The position numbers and the translations under genes were made by a program. The notes under the pieces were generated by a model. The model saw only the letters and a list, made by a program, of their open reading frames with translations, did not search any database and had not been told where the DNA came from. A stretch of 13,211 bases of DNA from positions 1 through 13,211 of the forward strand of contig SPCO01000017.1 of NCBI GenBank assembly GCA_004525275.1. Reading direction: 5' to 3'. Source of the DNA: Thermomicrobiales bacterium. GTDB lineage: Bacteria > Chloroflexota > Limnocylindria > Limnocylindrales > CSP1-4. This document shows positions 6,216 to 13,211 of the stretch, piece by piece. Numbering within the stretch: the stretch's first letter is position 1; every line of letters starts with the position of its first letter.

Positions 6216-7647
6216 AGCCACAGAACCCGCGGACGACGTCATACAGGACGGGCAGACCCCACCGAAGAGCCTCGACCGAGACCCGCTCGTCGTCTCCGTG
6301 GAAACGTTCGAGGAACCGCTCATCCGGATCGAGTTGCAGAGGCGAGAAGCCGTAGGTCGGCGTGCCGACCGTCGCGGTGTGTTTGGCGTCGGTTGCGAAC
6401 GGGACCATGACGGGCATCGGGATACCATCCGGGTCGTGGGCCCGGATGGTGGATCCCAGGAGTTCGTAGAGGGGCCCCTCGGCCGGCGACTCGACTGGAT
6501 CGCCGTAGACGATGAGTTCGATCGAGCACGCCTCCGCGAGCTCCGGACCAAGACGCTCGACGAGCTGCGCGCGCATCGCCGGTTCTGAGGTCCCGGGAAG
6601 GACCCGACAATCGACCTCGATCAGCGCGTCACCCGGGATGACGTTGTACTTGACCCCGGCCCGGATCACGTCTGGGCTGATGCTGTCGCGCATCAAGGCT
6701 CTGACCGTTCGGGCGTACATCGGGTCGCAGGCCGTCGCCATCGCCGCTTCCGCTCGACCCGGGTCGTCGCCGGCCAATGCGTCGAGGATCGCCCCGGACT
6801 CAGGTGGCAGGGCTGCCGCTGCCAGTCTCAAGGCGCGGCCCATCACGGGTGTCATCTTGGTTGGTCCAGGCGCCGCCAGACGGGTGATCACCATCGCTGC
6901 CAGGACCGCGGCGTTGTCGTCGCGCGGCATCGAACCATGACCGGCTGTCCCACGGACCGCGATCCGGTAGGCAGCGAAGCCCTTTTCGGCAACCTGGATG
7001 GGATACAGACGACGTCCCGCGACCGTCATGGACACGCCGCCACACTCATTGAGCGCGCCTGCCGCTCGCAGCCATTCTGGTCGATGCTCGGCGATCCATC
7101 TCGCGCCGGCTTGTCCGCCGGCCTCCTCGTCGGCCGTGCAGGTGAACAGGAGGTCCCGACGCAGGCCGGGAACGGGGTCACGGCTTGGATCTCGGCCCGC
7201 CGCCCGGGTTTCGGCCGCGAGCATCCGCACGACGCCGAGTTCCATCCCGACCATCGCCTTCATGTCGACCGCCCCGCGGCCGTAGATGTAGCCATCGACG
7301 AGATCGGCGGCGAACGGATCGTGGCTCCAGCGCCCGGCGGGGGCTGGGACGACATCAAGGTGCGAGAGCAGTAAGAGCGGGTCGCCGCCGGTTCCGTCGC
7401 CGCGCAAGCGGACGTGGACGGAGCCGCGACCCGGCTCGGGCTCGATGACCTCTGGCTCGAGCCCAGCATCGGTCAGACGGGCTTCGATGTATCGGGCCGC
7501 CATGAGTTCGCCGTCCGGGTTGTGGGCAGTCGGCGGATTGACCGAGGGGATCCGGATCAACTCGCGTACGGTCTCGACCAGCTCATCCTTGGCAACCGAC
7601 CAGGATGGCCGGTCGACCTGCGCCGACGGCGCCACGCCGGACGTCAA
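6214..7647 (-). CDS. M20-family zinc metallo-hydrolase (peptidase/deacylase, ArgE/DapE/CPG2-like)
   Basis: A 477-residue M20 hydrolase that cleaves an amide or peptide bond next to an amino acid, using two zinc ions. The set of residues is complete: His96 and Asp98 in SHLDVVPA, bridging Asp128 in GRGAVDMKA, the general base Glu174 with Glu175 in TADEEAG, Glu201 in LNECGG, the lid-domain His237 in TAGHGS, and the last metal His450 in ERFHGDDERVS. There is no signal peptide, so it acts in the cytoplasm. The start is a TTG at 7645-7647 that overlaps the stop of the upstream gene as TTGA, with a G-rich stretch before it; a GTG four codons in is the alternative. Being coupled to a GNAT acetyltransferase gene raises the thought of acyl-amino-acid turnover. 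The substrate (acetylornithine, succinyl-diaminopimelate, a dipeptide or other) cannot be decided from sequence. Confidence 0.92.
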   Translation of the reverse strand: MTSGVAPSAQVDRPSWSVAKDELVETVRELIRIPSVNPPTAHNPDGELMAARYIEARLTDAGLEPEVIEPEPGRGSVHVRLRGDGTGGDPLLLLSHLDVVPAPAGRWSHDPFAADLVDGYIYGRGAVDMKAMVGMELGVVRMLAAETRAAGRDPSRDPVPGLRRDLLFTCTADEEAGGQAGARWIAEHRPEWLRAAGALNECGGVSMTVAGRRLYPIQVAEKGFAAYRIAVRGTAGHGSMPRDDNAAVLAAMVITRLAAPGPTKMTPVMGRALRLAAAALPPESGAILDALAGDDPGRAEAAMATACDPMYARTVRALMRDSISPDVIRAGVKYNVIPGDALIEVDCRVLPGTSEPAMRAQLVERLGPELAEACSIELIVYGDPVESPAEGPLYELLGSTIRAHDPDGIPMPVMVPFATDAKHTATVGTPTYGFSPLQLDPDERFLERFHGDDERVSVEALRWGLPVLYDVVRGFCG

Positions 7648-7901
7648 AGCAGGCGACCCCCGGTCGCGATGGTGAGCACGATGCCGATGACGAAACCTCC
7701 GAACATCAGGCTCGCGACCATCAACAACAACAGTTTCCCGTAGTGGCGATCAGCCTCCAGCGCTGGACCTGGATCTGGGTCACGTCCCCCAGCGATGTAT
7801 GGCTGGTCAAGGCCCTTGGCCCGTGCGATCCGGGCACGTGGCGAATCGTACTCAGCGGGGTCGGGCGGAAGCGATGCACTCCCGGGCCGGTCGTCGGTCA
7901 T
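7644..7901 (-). CDS. Small single-span membrane protein, function unknown
   Basis: An 85-residue protein that I do not recognise. The first 50 residues are hydrophilic and rich in Pro and Asp, with a basic patch PRARIARAKGLDQPYIAGG at 21-39. A single hydrophobic segment follows from about 56 to 79 (LLLLMVASLMFGGFVIGIV), and the protein ends with GGRLL. With no signal peptide and positive charges before the segment, the N-terminus is probably cytoplasmic. It is a real gene: its ATG overlaps the acetyltransferase stop as ATGA, its stop overlaps the M20 start as TTGA, and the membrane segment is well formed. It may tether or assist a neighbouring enzyme, but this is only suggested by coupling. 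Confidence 0.72.
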   Translation of the reverse strand: MTDDRPGSASLPPDPAEYDSPRARIARAKGLDQPYIAGGRDPDPGPALEADRHYGKLLLLMVASLMFGGFVIGIVLTIATGGRLL

Positions 7902-8851
7902 GACTCCATGATGCCGCTGAACAGCGGGCCGCGCAGGACGAGTTCGTCGGGCAAGGGCTGATAGCCGAGACGCGCATTCACCGCGCGCATCGGCGCGTTG
8001 TCGACGTCGTTGCCTGTCTTGAGCTCTTCGAGGCCGTTGACGATCGCCCAGGTGATCGTCGCTCGCTTCAGGGCCCCGGCCAGCCCGCGCCCGCGCCAGT
8101 CGCGGGCGACTGCGGTCATGTCGTGCCAGGCTTGCTTTTGCTGGCCCGCGATGAACATCAGGCTGGCGAAGCCGACGACGCGACCCGTCGCTTGATCGAG
8201 CGCAAGCATGAACCCGTCTGCCGGGATCCCCGGCCGCTCGACGTCTCGGGCGCGGAATTCTGCGAGGTCGCCCGCAGCGATCGGTTCCTCGCCGCCCGGG
8301 ACATCGGCATAGGCCTCCAGCGCGACGGCATACACCCCATCGACGAGTTCAGGCAGAGCGGCCAGGCTCGTGATCGCGATACCGTCGGGCGGGTCGATCG
8401 CCGGCGCGGAGCGTCCCGACAGGTCGAGTCCGACCATCTTGGCTCGCTCGTACTCGACGAAACCGCGATGGCCGAAGAAGTCGAGGGATTCAGGTCGATC
8501 ACTCGCCACCGGGATGTGCAGGGCGACTTTGTCGGCGACGCCGGCGCGTTCCGACACGGCCAGCAGCAGCGCCCCGCCGAGGCCTTGCCGGCGTGCCTCG
8601 GGCAAGACCTTGATCGTTGCCCAGTAGGCATCGAATTCGGGCGGATAGACATAGATCCGCCCCGTCGTCGCGACACCGACCGGGCGTCCATCGGTTTCCG
8701 CGATGAACGACGTCCCGCCCGGATAGGTGGCATCCGACCAGCGCAACTCGTCGAGTGACGTCGGGTCATCCGGGGTCACCGCGTTGTTGATCGAGACGAT
8801 CAACTCGAGATCGGCGCCGCCACGGTCGGCGACTCGGATCTCAGCCGTCAT
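7898..8851 (-). CDS. Tandem-GNAT acetyltransferase
   Basis: A 317-residue protein with two GCN5-related N-acetyltransferase domains in a row. Each has an acetyl-CoA pyrophosphate-binding loop: VLPEARRQGLGGALL near 82-96 and VARDWRGRGLAGALK near 248-262. The second domain continues with the usual family ending, TGNDVDNAPMRAVNARLGY (279-297), where an Asn-x-x-Met pattern and a Gly-Tyr follow the substrate loop. Tandem GNAT proteins include mycothiol synthase MshD and several antibiotic or amino-acid acetylases; I cannot assign this one to any of them. The ATG at 8851 overlaps the ilvD stop (ATGA), and the gene's own stop overlaps the next start in the same way. An extension to 8974 would run back into ilvD and is rejected. 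The substrate is unknown. Confidence 0.88.
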   Translation of the reverse strand: MTAEIRVADRGGADLELIVSINNAVTPDDPTSLDELRWSDATYPGGTSFIAETDGRPVGVATTGRIYVYPPEFDAYWATIKVLPEARRQGLGGALLLAVSERAGVADKVALHIPVASDRPESLDFFGHRGFVEYERAKMVGLDLSGRSAPAIDPPDGIAITSLAALPELVDGVYAVALEAYADVPGGEEPIAAGDLAEFRARDVERPGIPADGFMLALDQATGRVVGFASLMFIAGQQKQAWHDMTAVARDWRGRGLAGALKRATITWAIVNGLEELKTGNDVDNAPMRAVNARLGYQPLPDELVLRGPLFSGIMES

Positions 8852-10578
8852 GACCCGCGAAGGTTGGCCGTCATCCGCTCGCCCGTCGTCACCGCCCCAC
8901 TCGACGCTGAACCGACCAGCGCCGCGTACTTGGCCATGACGCCCGAGCGATATCGTGGCTCCGGCGGTGTCCAACGAGCAAACCGGCGGGCGACCTCGTC
9001 GGCCGGGAGGTCCAGGTCGAGGGCCGAGCGGTCGACGTCGATGACGATGGTGTCACCTTCCTCCACGATGGCGATCGGTCCGCCGAGCGCCGCTTCGGGC
9101 GCCACGTGCCCGATCATCAAGCCGTGGGTCCCGCCTGAGAATCGACCGTCGGTCAGGAGCGCGACCGAGTCGCCGAGTCCCTCACCAACGAGCGCGGCCG
9201 TGACCTGGAGCATCTCCTGCATCCCGGGGCCACCGACCGGACCCTCGTATCGGATGACAACAACGTCACCGGGCACGATCCGCTGCGCTCTGACCGCGTC
9301 GTAGCAGGCCGTCTCGGAGTCAAAGACCCTGGCCGGCCCGCGATGCTGTCGACGTTCGTGGCCGGCCAGCTTGACGACGCAACCCTCCGGCGCCAGTGAG
9401 CCGTGCAGGATCGCCAGACCGCCGGTCGGCTTGAGTGGTGTCTCGATGGGCTGGACGACCGGCTGGCTCGGCGTTTCGACGACGTCGGCGGCGATCTGGG
9501 CGATCGTCCGGCCATCGACCGTTGGCGCGTCTCCGTGGAGCAGGCCCGGTCGCTTGAGAAGCTCACGCATCACCAGCGCTACGCCGCCCGCCTCGTACAT
9601 GTCCAGGGCGGTATAGCGACCGACCGGGCGCATGTCGCCGATGAGCGGCGTCCGGTCGGCGATCATCCCGAAGTCATCGATGTCGAGAGCGATCCCGAAC
9701 TCATGTGCGATGCCCAGCAGGTGCAGGACCGCATTGGTCGAGCCGCCCGTTGCGGCTACGCTCGCGATGCCGTTCTCGAGCGACTCGCGGGTCACGAAAT
9801 GCGACGGGCGAACGTCTTGGCGGACGAGATCCATGATCAGTTGGCCGGTCCGCTTCGCCGCGGCCTCCTTGGCCGGGTCCTCGGCTGGGATGCCATTGAG
9901 ACCGGCCGGTGAAAGCCCGATGAACTCCATCACGGTGCTCATCGTGTTGGCCGTGTACTGGCCGCCGCAGGCACCCGGCCCGGGACAGGCGGCGTTCTCG
10001 ATCTCGTACAGCTCGTCGAGCGTGATCTTGCCCGCCCGATAGGCACCGATCGCTTCGTAGACCGAGACGACGGTGGCATCACGACGTCCCTGGTACACCC
10101 CCGGTCTGATGGTCCCGCCGTACAGCAAGATGCCAGGCACGTCGAGACGACCCAGGGCCATCGCCGCCCCGGGGGTCGTCTTGTCGCAGCCGACGATGCA
10201 CACGACGCCATCGAACATCTGGCCGCGAACCACGAGCTCGATCGAGTCGGCCACGACCTCGCGGCTGATGAGCGAGGTCTTCATCCCCTCCGTCCCCATC
10301 GTGACGCCGTCGCTGATGGCGATCGTATTGAACTCCATCGGTGTGCCGCCGGCCTCGCGGATGCCCGCCTTGACGAATCCGGCGAGCTCACGCTGGTTGA
10401 TGTTGCACGGCATCGTTTCGATCCAGGTCGTGGCCACGCCGACGATCGGTTTGGCCAGGTCCTCGTCGGTGAAGCCGATGGCCTTGAGCATCGCCCGGGC
10501 CCCGGCTCGGTCCGGACCGTCCGTGATCGTCGCGGAGTGGCGTTTGGCGGGGTCGGAGACGGGGCGTGGGTCGGGCAT
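8848..10578 (-). CDS. ilvD: Dihydroxy-acid dehydratase
   Basis: A 576-residue enzyme of valine, leucine and isoleucine synthesis (and of the pantothenate precursor) that dehydrates 2,3-dihydroxy-isovalerate and its methyl homologue to the 2-keto acids. Iron-sulfur cluster ligands are in place: Cys58 in TMPCNIN, Cys131 in VGCDKTTPG and Cys204 in PGACGGQYTANTM. Asp90 in ISDGVTMGTEGM and Lys133 fit the magnesium site with its carbamylated lysine. DGRFSGGTHGLMIGHVAPEA at 478-497 is the C-terminal family signature. Spacing of the cysteines suits the [2Fe-2S] type seen in actinobacteria. AGGAG lies six bases before the ATG at 10578. The gene overlaps the acetyltransferase start by four bases. leuCD further upstream on the same strand belong to the same pathway. 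Confidence 0.96.
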   Translation of the reverse strand: MPDPRPVSDPAKRHSATITDGPDRAGARAMLKAIGFTDEDLAKPIVGVATTWIETMPCNINQRELAGFVKAGIREAGGTPMEFNTIAISDGVTMGTEGMKTSLISREVVADSIELVVRGQMFDGVVCIVGCDKTTPGAAMALGRLDVPGILLYGGTIRPGVYQGRRDATVVSVYEAIGAYRAGKITLDELYEIENAACPGPGACGGQYTANTMSTVMEFIGLSPAGLNGIPAEDPAKEAAAKRTGQLIMDLVRQDVRPSHFVTRESLENGIASVAATGGSTNAVLHLLGIAHEFGIALDIDDFGMIADRTPLIGDMRPVGRYTALDMYEAGGVALVMRELLKRPGLLHGDAPTVDGRTIAQIAADVVETPSQPVVQPIETPLKPTGGLAILHGSLAPEGCVVKLAGHERRQHRGPARVFDSETACYDAVRAQRIVPGDVVVIRYEGPVGGPGMQEMLQVTAALVGEGLGDSVALLTDGRFSGGTHGLMIGHVAPEAALGGPIAIVEEGDTIVIDVDRSALDLDLPADEVARRFARWTPPEPRYRSGVMAKYAALVGSASSGAVTTGERMTANLRGS

Positions 10579-10584
10579 CGGTCT

Positions 10585-10589
10585 CTCCT
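10585..10589 (-). promoter_or_regulatory. Shine-Dalgarno (AGGAG) fixing the ilvD start
   Basis: AGGAG on the minus strand lies six bases before the ATG at 10578. It selects that ATG over the in-frame start at 10662, which would lie inside the protease reading frame. Confidence 0.65.
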
Positions 10590-10599
10590 GGACGGGCCG

Positions 10600-10617
10600 G
10601 ATCAGCAGGCCCTGATC
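10600..10617 (-). other. Leader hairpin GATCAG-N6-CTGATC before ilvD
   Basis: A perfect 6-bp inverted repeat with a six-base loop lies just upstream of the ilvD ribosome binding site. It may fold in the mRNA leader and modulate translation. I see no leader peptide rich in Leu, Ile or Val and no T-tract, so classic attenuation is not supported. Confidence 0.3.
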
Positions 10618-10629
10618 GCACCTAACCCT

Positions 10630-10641
10630 ACACGGCCGTGT
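10630..10641. promoter_or_regulatory. 12-bp perfect palindrome ACACGGCCGTGT with adjacent TAGGGT -10 candidate
   Basis: The palindrome lies in the 65-bp gap between the protease stop and ilvD. On the minus strand the sequence TAGGGT (10625-10630) follows directly and could be a -10 box for ilvD; no good -35 is visible. The palindrome would then cover the spacer and might be an operator. Support is positional only. Confidence 0.3.
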
Positions 10642-10643
10642 GT

Positions 10644-11833
10644 TCAGGGTTCGAGGACGCACGCCCCGGTATCGACCGCGCTCGTTCGCCCGAAGCCGGG
10701 GGCGATCCTGACCGCGACCTCAGTCGGGGACAGGGCGTAGCCGACGTCCGGGCTCGTTCGTGCCTCGGCGAAGACGACACCACCGACGGTCCCATCGCGG
10801 AGGACCAGCGGTCCGCCGCTGTCGCCCTTCTCGATCTCCGCTCGCAATTCGATGATCTGACGTCGGACGTGAGCGGTCCCGAGGATGTCGCGACCGGTCG
10901 CCGAATAACGCCCGGCAACCGCAGCGGGCAGGATCGTGAGGGCTCCACCGCCCGGGAACCCAAGGGTGGCTCCGACGGCACCCCGTTCCGGATCGGCAGC
11001 GGCAAAGCGCAAGGCGGGCGCCTTCAGCTCCTTGACATGCAGGAGCGCCACATCGAGGTTCGGATCGAAGAGCACCACGTCCGCGTCAAGCGTGCCCCCG
11101 ACCGCCACGTTGACTCGGATCCCGCGCCGGCCCGCACCGGCTACGACGTGGGCGTTGGTGACCACGTAGTGCGGAGCGACGACGAACCCGGTCCCCACGG
11201 ACGACAAGCCGCAGGTCGCCGCCGAGACCTTGACCGTGCTCGCCTCGGCTGCCATGGCGATGGCCCGGGCGGCGGGGTCGTCTGGCCGGTCGACCGGTGG
11301 TGCCGGGGCCGGCTCGAAGCCGACGAAGACGTCGGGTAGCCCGGTCGTATCGAGCCAGCCACCCAGTCCTCCGGCGACCTCGACCGGTGGCGGCAGGATG
11401 TCGGCCATCGTCCGAACCGCAGTCGAGCCGCCGGCGGCTTCGGCCAGGCGTGGGACGGGCCCCTCGGCCAGGAGTCCGCCGGCCAGCCACACGATCAGTA
11501 ACACCTGGACCATGCCCAGCCCGGCTCCAACCGCTCGGTCGGTCGAACCCAGGAGGCCGGTGCCGAGCGTCCCGGCGGCCTTGCGCCCGACGGCGGATCC
11601 CAGTGATTCCCCGAGGGCGACGGCAGTGACCAGAACGACGATCACGACGATCGGTCGATACTGAGGATCGATCTCCGCCAACGGATCCGCGAGGTAAGGG
11701 AGGGCCAGGATGGCGATGACGCCCCGCCGATCGCCCCGAACAGGCCCGCGATCTGGGGGATCGCCCCCGATCGCTAACCGAGGATCAGGGCTACCGCGAT
11801 GAGCAGCAGCGTGACGGCATCGATCAGGTTCAC
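10644..11833 (-). pseudogene. marP: MarP-like CvpA/trypsin membrane serine protease, broken by a stop and a frameshift
   Basis: The intact plan would be about 396 residues: an N-terminal CvpA (colicin V production) domain of about four membrane segments, then a periplasmic trypsin-like protease, as in mycobacterial MarP, which protects against acid and oxidative stress. Reading from the GTG at 11833, NLIDAVTLLLIAVALILG is a typical CvpA start. Codon 20 is TAG (11774-11776), where the family has an aromatic residue in G-aromatic-x-x-G. The same frame continues RSGAIPQIAGLFGAIGGA, then one base is missing near 11720, and the next frame carries VIAILALPYLADPLAE to the end. The protease triad is intact: His at 11148-11150 (TNAHVV), Asp in PNLDVALL, and Ser at 10818-10820 (GDSGGPL). 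Two Cys flank the domain (ATCGLSS and TGACVL), suiting the MarP disulfide. Both lesions are small, so sequence error is a live option. It follows the lipoprotein gene by 64 bp. Confidence 0.8.
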
Positions 11834-11897
11834 CGCCCGATCGTCGCACAGGCGGTCCGAGTGCGCCGCTGGGCGGAAGTCAGGGGTGGGCGGATCT

Positions 11898-12371
11898 TCA
11901 GGGGACGGTGACGGAGATCGGGTTGGCGCCGCCCGTGCTGTCGCTGATCTGATAGGTCCCGGACTCGAGATCGCCGAGGTCGACCAGGGTCCGTTTGTAT
12001 TCGGCGATCTCGCGGCAGACACCGTTGCCCGGGCCGTGGCCCTCGAGCAGGGTGATCTCGATCGACCCTGGCGTCCGGCTGACGGCGATCGAGTCAAGGA
12101 CGTAGCAGGGCTCGACGCCGCTCGTGTAGTCCACGGTGATCACGACGTGCCGGCCGTCGATCGTCGCGGAGAAGGACTGGGCGGAGATGGACTGAACGTC
12201 GAGTTGGCCGGGCTTCGGCACGACAACGCGAGGAGCCCCGGGCCCGATCGCACCTGGGTCGTCGGTTCCGGGCGAGTTGGTGATCGACACCGGCGCATCG
12301 CGGTCAGTCGTTGCGGCGCAGGCCGCCACGGTGCACAGCATCAGGATCAGGAGGATTCGCCGGAGAGACAT
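11898..12371 (-). CDS. Small putative lipoprotein, function unknown
   Basis: A 157-residue secreted protein anchored by lipid. It has a short basic start (MSLRR), a hydrophobic core (ILLILMLCTVA) and a lipobox ending at Cys18 (VAAC), followed by a flexible linker rich in Pro, Gly and Asp up to about residue 55. The mature domain, about 60-157, alternates short hydrophobic strands and has two Cys (89 in VEPCYVLD and 119 in GVCREIAEY) that probably form a disulfide; it looks like a small beta-rich domain. I do not recognise a named family. No Shine-Dalgarno is obvious before the ATG at 12371. It lies 52 bp after leuD and 64 bp before the protease gene on the same strand, so it may share an envelope role with the protease. 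That is inference from position. Confidence 0.75.
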   Translation of the reverse strand: MSLRRILLILMLCTVAACAATTDRDAPVSITNSPGTDDPGAIGPGAPRVVVPKPGQLDVQSISAQSFSATIDGRHVVITVDYTSGVEPCYVLDSIAVSRTPGSIEITLLEGHGPGNGVCREIAEYKRTLVDLGDLESGTYQISDSTGGANPISVTVP

Positions 12372-12423
12372 CGGTCGCCAGACGACGGCGGGTATCGGCC
12401 GGTTCCCGATCAGGCCGAAGCCG

Positions 12424-13047
12424 TCAATGCGTCCCGACCAGCGAGTCGATCCGGGGCGGGTGGGCCGCTTCCCATGCGCTGATCTGGGCGTCCTTGCTCA
12501 GGAGGTATCCGATCTCGTCAGTCCCGTCCAGGATCATCCGCTTGGCGAACGGGTCGATCTCGAAATCGATCGTGGAGCCATCCGGGAGCAGGATCCCCTG
12601 TTCCGCTAGGTCGATAGTCAACTCGGCGTCCGAGTCGCTGGCGATCAGGTTGAAGAGGCGGTCGTGAGTCGCTCGATCCACGACGATCGGCAGAAGCCCG
12701 TTCTTCAGCGAGTTGTTCCGGAAGATGTCGGCGTACGACGTAGAAAGGATGGCCCGAATACCCCACGAGGCGAGGGCCCAGGGCGCGTGCTCCCGCGAGG
12801 AGCCGGCGCCGAAGTTGTCACCGGCCAGCAGGATCTTCCGACCGGCCATCTCCGGCCGGTCGAGGATGAAGGGTGGATCCTTGAGCGTGCCGTCCTCGTT
12901 GTACCGCCAGTCGCGGAAGAGCGCGTCTCCCAGGCCGGTCTTGTCGGTCATCTTGAGGATCCGGGCCGGGACGATCTGGTCCGTGTCGACATTCTCGGCC
13001 GACAGCGGCACGACCTTGCTCCTGAACATGGTGAACGGCTCGGCCAT
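12424..13047 (-). CDS. leuD: 3-isopropylmalate dehydratase small subunit
   Basis: A 207-residue small subunit of isopropylmalate isomerase, which with LeuC converts 2-isopropylmalate to 3-isopropylmalate in leucine synthesis. It has the swivel-domain signature of the aconitase family: NVDTDQIVPARILK at 19-32 and GDNFGAGSSREHAPWAL at 76-92, the latter binding the substrate side chain. The segment YADIFRNNSLKNGLLPIVV (105-123) is also conserved. The length is normal for bacterial LeuD. The ATG at 13047 stands two bases after the leuC stop, so the two subunits are translated together and probably in equal amounts. Confidence 0.96.
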   Translation of the reverse strand: MAEPFTMFRSKVVPLSAENVDTDQIVPARILKMTDKTGLGDALFRDWRYNEDGTLKDPPFILDRPEMAGRKILLAGDNFGAGSSREHAPWALASWGIRAILSTSYADIFRNNSLKNGLLPIVVDRATHDRLFNLIASDSDAELTIDLAEQGILLPDGSTIDFEIDPFAKRMILDGTDEIGYLLSKDAQISAWEAAHPPRIDSLVGTH

Positions 13048-13049
13048 CG

Positions 13050-13211
13050 TCAGCGTCCGCCGACGGCAGCGAGCGTCTCGATACCCGGCAGGCGACGGGG
13101 ATCGGCGACCTCACCGGCGATCGCGCTTGCGGCCGCGGTCAGGGGCGAGGCGAGGAACGTCCGGCCGCCCTTGCCCTGACGCCCCTCGAAGTTCCGGTTA
13201 CTCGTGCTCAC
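13050..13211 (-). CDS. leuC: 3-isopropylmalate dehydratase large subunit, C-terminal end only
   Basis: Only the last 53 residues are in the window; the gene continues past the right edge. The fragment begins VSTSNRNFEGRQGKGGRTF, which is the C-terminal signature of LeuC, and ends in LAAVGGR. Its [4Fe-4S] cluster cysteines lie in the missing part. It leads directly into leuD with a two-base gap. Confidence 0.93.
   Translation of the reverse strand: MSTSNRNFEGRQGKGGRTFLASPLTAAASAIAGEVADPRRLPGIETLAAVGGR

Noticed and set aside
11715..11725. Programmed ribosomal frameshifting in the protease gene
   Set aside because: There is no slippery heptamer or downstream structure that I can see, and a stop codon already lies upstream in the first frame.
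11774..11776. TAG in the protease gene read as pyrrolysine or by readthrough
   Set aside because: TAG ends other genes here (the thioesterase and the second KAS), and a frameshift also follows, so recoding does not rescue the protein.
1..13211. Frequent CGATCG/GATCG words
   Set aside because: They are scattered through coding regions and are explained by common Asp, Ile and Arg codon pairs in a G+C-rich genome; no ordered array is present.
1..13211. tRNA, rRNA, CRISPR array or insertion sequence
   Set aside because: I found no cloverleaf arms, regularly spaced repeats, transposase motifs or terminal inverted repeats.

Overview
This is a G+C-rich bacterial chromosome segment of ordinary housekeeping content, with no mobile element, CRISPR array, rRNA or tRNA that I can see. 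Three features suggest a terrestrial Chloroflexota or an actinobacterium: leaderless-type promoters with TANNNT 6-7 nt before the start codon, a MarP-like CvpA/trypsin protease, and a mycobacterium-like fabD-KAS-KAS arrangement. I cannot settle the phylum without database searches; Chloroflexota is a guess.

Bases 1-1955 (+ strand): the 3' part of a Cu(I) P-type ATPase, then a hot-dog thioesterase that starts inside the ATPase gene. Bases 1952-5545 (- strand): a fatty-acid elongation operon reading fabD, a first beta-ketoacyl-ACP synthase (KAS), then a second KAS. No acyl carrier protein, fabH, fabG or fabZ lies in the window. The second KAS converges on the thioesterase, and both stop codons are made by one CTAG palindrome. 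A MarR-family regulator gene (5635-6183, +) diverges from fabD across an 89-bp region with two back-to-back leaderless-type promoters, so a FabT-like control of lipid synthesis is a reasonable hypothesis.

Bases 6214-13211 (- strand) form one long run in the order leuC (3' end), leuD, a lipoprotein, a broken marP-like protease gene, ilvD, a tandem GNAT acetyltransferase, an 85-residue single-span membrane protein and an M20 metallo-hydrolase. leuCD and ilvD are branched-chain amino acid enzymes. The last four genes are joined by 4-base stop/start overlaps (ATGA, ATGA, TTGA), so they are very probably translationally coupled. The marP-like gene carries an in-frame TAG and a one-base frameshift within about 55 bp of each other near its 5' end. 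The rest, including the catalytic triad, is intact, so it is either a very recent pseudogene or a sequence error.

All intergenic gaps are shorter than 100 bp; no stretch over 300 bases lacks a gene. I did not find a convincing new biological system. The best leads are the marR/fabD control region, the broken marP, and the coupled ilvD-GNAT-membrane protein-M20 unit.
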